DNA of 7,494 bases from CAYYBZ01 sp964470285 [NCBI: uncultured Oligoflexia bacterium] (GTDB lineage Bacteria > Bdellovibrionota_G > CAYYBZ01). Below the pieces are notes generated by a model. That model had not been told where the DNA came from. It saw nothing but the letters and a program-made list of their open reading frames with translations, and made no database searches. This document shows positions 6,064-7,494 of this stretch, piece by piece (within the stretch, counting starts at the first letter, position 1; every line of letters begins with the position of its first letter). Position numbers and translations under genes: made by a program. The stretch is from the NCBI GenBank assembly GCA_964470285.1, contig CAYYBZ010000087.1:1-7494 (forward strand), given 5' to 3'.

Positions 6064-6561
6064 ATGATTAATAAAAAAACAAATCTGGTTTCCGGCCTGA
6101 CGCTTATTGAAGTAGTTATCACATTGCTGATTATAGGTGTAATGGCCGGTGCAATTGTCATGACCATGTCGGGTCAGCTCCCCCGTTACAGACTCTCAAG
6201 GGGAATAAGGCTTTTTTACAATCATATAATATCGGTAAAATCCCGAGCGGTATCATTAACCAAGACTTACAGATTAAACGTTGTTGATGAAAAGAATTTT
6301 AAGTTTCAATACCGGGAAGGAGCAAATTGGATAGACGAAGGACCCGTTTACACGCTTCCCAGCGATGTTGAAGTGTCCCAGAGCCCCTTTGATTATATTG
6401 CAAATTCAGGAACCAACCTGGAATTTACTTCAAGAGGAATGCTTAACATTTTAAGCGGTGCTCAGACGGTACCCTTTTTGGCACTTGTTAATACTCAGTC
6501 AAACGAAATGAAGGAAATCGAAGTTAATATAGGAGGTAACATTAAAATAGTTACACCGTAA
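6064..6561 (+). CDS. GspH/FimT-like pseudopilin with prepilin leader
   Basis: A 165-residue protein with a class III signal: an 11-residue basic leader (MINKKTNLVSG), then LTLIEVVITLLIIGVMAGAI. Cleavage by the prepilin peptidase after G11 would put the conserved glutamate (E16) at mature position 5. A single N-terminal hydrophobic helix (12-34) is followed by a globular domain. The segment LEFTSRGMLNI (119-129) and the beta-rich end (EMKEIEVNIGGNIKIV) are typical of the GspH/FimT family. Family knowledge: such minor pseudopilins help prime type IV pilus or type II secretion assembly in the inner membrane. The PilW- and PilX-like genes downstream point to type IV pili. It is first in its operon, divergent from nuoA. 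The ribosome site is weak (AGGTG, 12 bases from the ATG), but the leader supports this start. The exact orthologue (FimT or FimU) is uncertain. Confidence 0.9.
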   Translation: MINKKTNLVSGLTLIEVVITLLIIGVMAGAIVMTMSGQLPRYRLSRGIRLFYNHIISVKSRAVSLTKTYRLNVVDEKNFKFQYREGANWIDEGPVYTLPSDVEVSQSPFDYIANSGTNLEFTSRGMLNILSGAQTVPFLALVNTQSNEMKEIEVNIGGNIKIVTP

Positions 6562-6567
6562 AAACTT

Positions 6568-7197
6568 ATGAATAGAATATTAAAAAACAAAATAGGCGGT
6601 TTTTCTCTTACAGAAATAATGATAGCTCTTGTACTGGGTGCTCTTGTAACTATCGCCGCTTATCAATACTTCAAAAAACAGGAAAGAACATTTGTAGTTG
6701 AGAAATTATCAGGTGATGTTCAGAGCATTTCAAGAATAGCATTCTTTCTTATCGGCAGAGATATAAGAAGAGCCGGATCAAATCCTTCTCAGGCCGTTCC
6801 CATGGCATTAAGCGGGGAAGCAGCCGCACCTATTCCCCTGCCGCTAGCCGAGCCTTTTAGAATCCAGGTTCACAGCGATCTCAATGGTGACGGAGATACA
6901 GATGACATTGACGAAGATATTACCTATCAGTATGTTGACTCAGACTCAGACGGAGTAAAGGATCAGATAAGAAGAGATCCTTCTGCAGGCGATCTGATCG
7001 TTATAGAAAATGTAACCGATTTTAGGTTCAGCTATATAATGTCGGATGATGCAGAGGTGGATTACCCGAGCCCTGCCGCCAACATCAGAAAAGTCAGAAT
7101 ATCAATGACGGTAAGTGCCGGAAGAAATAATCCCAATACCGGAGAGCCTATAACGAATACTTTTGAAACCGTTGTCAAGCTAAGAAACTTTCAATAG
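6568..7197 (+). CDS. pilW: PilW-like minor pilin with calcium-site-like motif
   Basis: A 209-residue protein with prepilin leader MNRILKNKIGG and cleavage before F12, giving FSLTEIMIALVLGALV with glutamate at mature position 5. The region after the helix (VQSISRIAFFLIGRDIRRAG, 51-70) is the characteristic PilW stretch; compare the family pattern of an aliphatic run, then RDIRxAG. Residues 104-115 (DLNGDGDTDDID) have Asp/Asn at positions 1, 3, 5, 7 and 12, as in EF-hand-type loops. A second acidic motif DSDSDGVKD follows at 124-132. Family knowledge: PilW is a tip-proximal minor pilin acting with PilV, PilX and PilY1 in pilus priming and adhesion. It starts 6 bases after the preceding stop, in the same frame, without a clear ribosome site, so reinitiation is likely. 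Calcium binding is inferred. The complete gene ends at TAG. Confidence 0.85.
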   Translation: MNRILKNKIGGFSLTEIMIALVLGALVTIAAYQYFKKQERTFVVEKLSGDVQSISRIAFFLIGRDIRRAGSNPSQAVPMALSGEAAAPIPLPLAEPFRIQVHSDLNGDGDTDDIDEDITYQYVDSDSDGVKDQIRRDPSAGDLIVIENVTDFRFSYIMSDDAEVDYPSPAANIRKVRISMTVSAGRNNPNTGEPITNTFETVVKLRNFQ

Positions 7198-7220
7198 GAT
7201 TTTTAAGGTTTTAAAATACA

Positions 7221-7227
7221 AGGGGGG
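7221..7227 (+). promoter_or_regulatory. Strong ribosome site of the PilX-like gene
   Basis: AGGGGGG, with a run of six G, lies 7 bases before the ATG at 7235. It fixes the start and is far stronger than the sites of the two genes upstream, suggesting independent, efficient initiation of this gene. Confidence 0.7.
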
Positions 7228-7234
7228 ATTTAAT

Positions 7235-7494
7235 ATGAGACAAAACTTAAATAATGAACAAGGCTCTGCTCTGATAATTGCCCTTATGGTTTTAGTCGTT
7301 CTTCTTTTCATTGCAACGACTTCAACCATGAATTCCGTTACAAATATAAAAATAGGCGCCAACTATTCATCCACTATAGGTGTTTTCAATCAGGCGGAAC
7401 TCGGAATTGAAAAGGCAAAACTGATTGCCTATAATGCATCCGATTTTGATGACTTATTGGATGATGATAACTATCCTGATGATTGCATCATACC
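7235..7494 (+). CDS. pilX: PilX-like minor pilin, N-terminal part (cut by window edge)
   Basis: The frame opens at ATG 7235 and runs off the right edge after 86 full codons. The N-terminus MRQNLNNEQGSALIIALMVL has a short polar leader, a glycine (G10) and a hydrophobic helix to about residue 28. It matches the PilX N-terminal pattern (QGxALVxALVxLVVLT) and, as in PilX, lacks the glutamate at mature position 5. A further family-like feature is the stretch FNQAELGIEKAK (about 57-68), comparable to the QAAEAALRxAE region of PilX. The visible end is acidic (DFDDLLDDDNYPDD). Family knowledge: PilX is a minor pilin of the type IV pilus priming complex. It lies 37 bases after the PilW-like gene on the same strand, presumably in the same operon; a PilY1-like gene would be expected further right. 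The C-terminal domain cannot be judged. Confidence 0.85.
   Translation, partial: MRQNLNNEQGSALIIALMVLVVLLFIATTSTMNSVTNIKIGANYSSTIGVFNQAELGIEKAKLIAYNASDFDDLLDDDNYPDDCII

Noticed and set aside
6531-6537. AGGAGGT as ribosome site of the PilW-like gene
   Set aside because: It is 30 bases from the ATG, and the only near in-frame start-like codon (ATT 6541) runs into the TAA at 6559. It encodes Gly-Gly in the preceding protein.
7180-7362. Minus-strand open frame of 60 codons
   Set aside because: It is antisense to the PilX-like gene, whose N-terminal pattern and ribosome site are convincing.
1-7494. Mobile element, CRISPR array, tRNA or rRNA
   Set aside because: I saw no transposase or integrase motifs, no regularly spaced direct repeats and no tRNA- or rRNA-like sequence. 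The boxA-like site is not followed by rRNA.

Overview
The window holds two divergent gene blocks from an A+T-rich bacterium. Positions 1-5630 on the minus strand carry most of a respiratory complex I (proton-pumping NADH:quinone oxidoreductase type) operon in the order nuoA-B-C-D-H-I-J-K-L. nuoL is cut by the left edge, and nuoM and nuoN would be expected beyond it. Positions 6064-7494 on the plus strand carry the start of a type IV pilus minor-pilin cluster: a FimT/GspH-like pseudopilin, a PilW-like minor pilin and the N-terminal part of a PilX-like minor pilin, cut by the right edge. A 433-base intergenic region (5631-6063) separates the blocks and holds the control signals of both.

The complex I operon is tightly packed. 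There are 4-base ATGA overlaps at nuoA/nuoB and nuoJ/nuoK, and all other gaps are 1-19 bases. nuoC and nuoD are separate genes. nuoD is followed directly by nuoH, so the NADH-oxidising module (nuoE, nuoF, nuoG) is absent from the place it normally occupies. What remains is the hydrophilic connecting module (NuoB, C, D, I, with ligands for cluster N2 and the two NuoI clusters) and the membrane arm (NuoA, H, J, K, L). This matches the 11-subunit complex I layout known from many bacteria and archaea, where the electron donor is not necessarily NADH (ferredoxin, F420H2 or flavodoxin in studied cases). The donor here cannot be read from the window. NuoH is about 430 residues, roughly 100 more than the E. 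coli protein, and has an internal insertion that looks like an extra pair of membrane helices.

The intergenic region contains a good sigma70-like promoter for nuoA (TTGCAA, 17 bases, TATAAA on the minus strand). On the pilus side there is a TATAAT box, four copies of the hexamer AATGAC in both orientations, a boxA-like sequence, and a possible hairpin followed by T-rich DNA. These suggest a regulated leader of about 150 bases, but that is inference.

The organism cannot be named from this sequence. An 11-subunit nuo set, FimT/PilW/PilX-type minor pilins and low G+C together would fit a deltaproteobacterial (Desulfobacterota-like) or related lineage. I saw no RNA gene, mobile element or CRISPR array.
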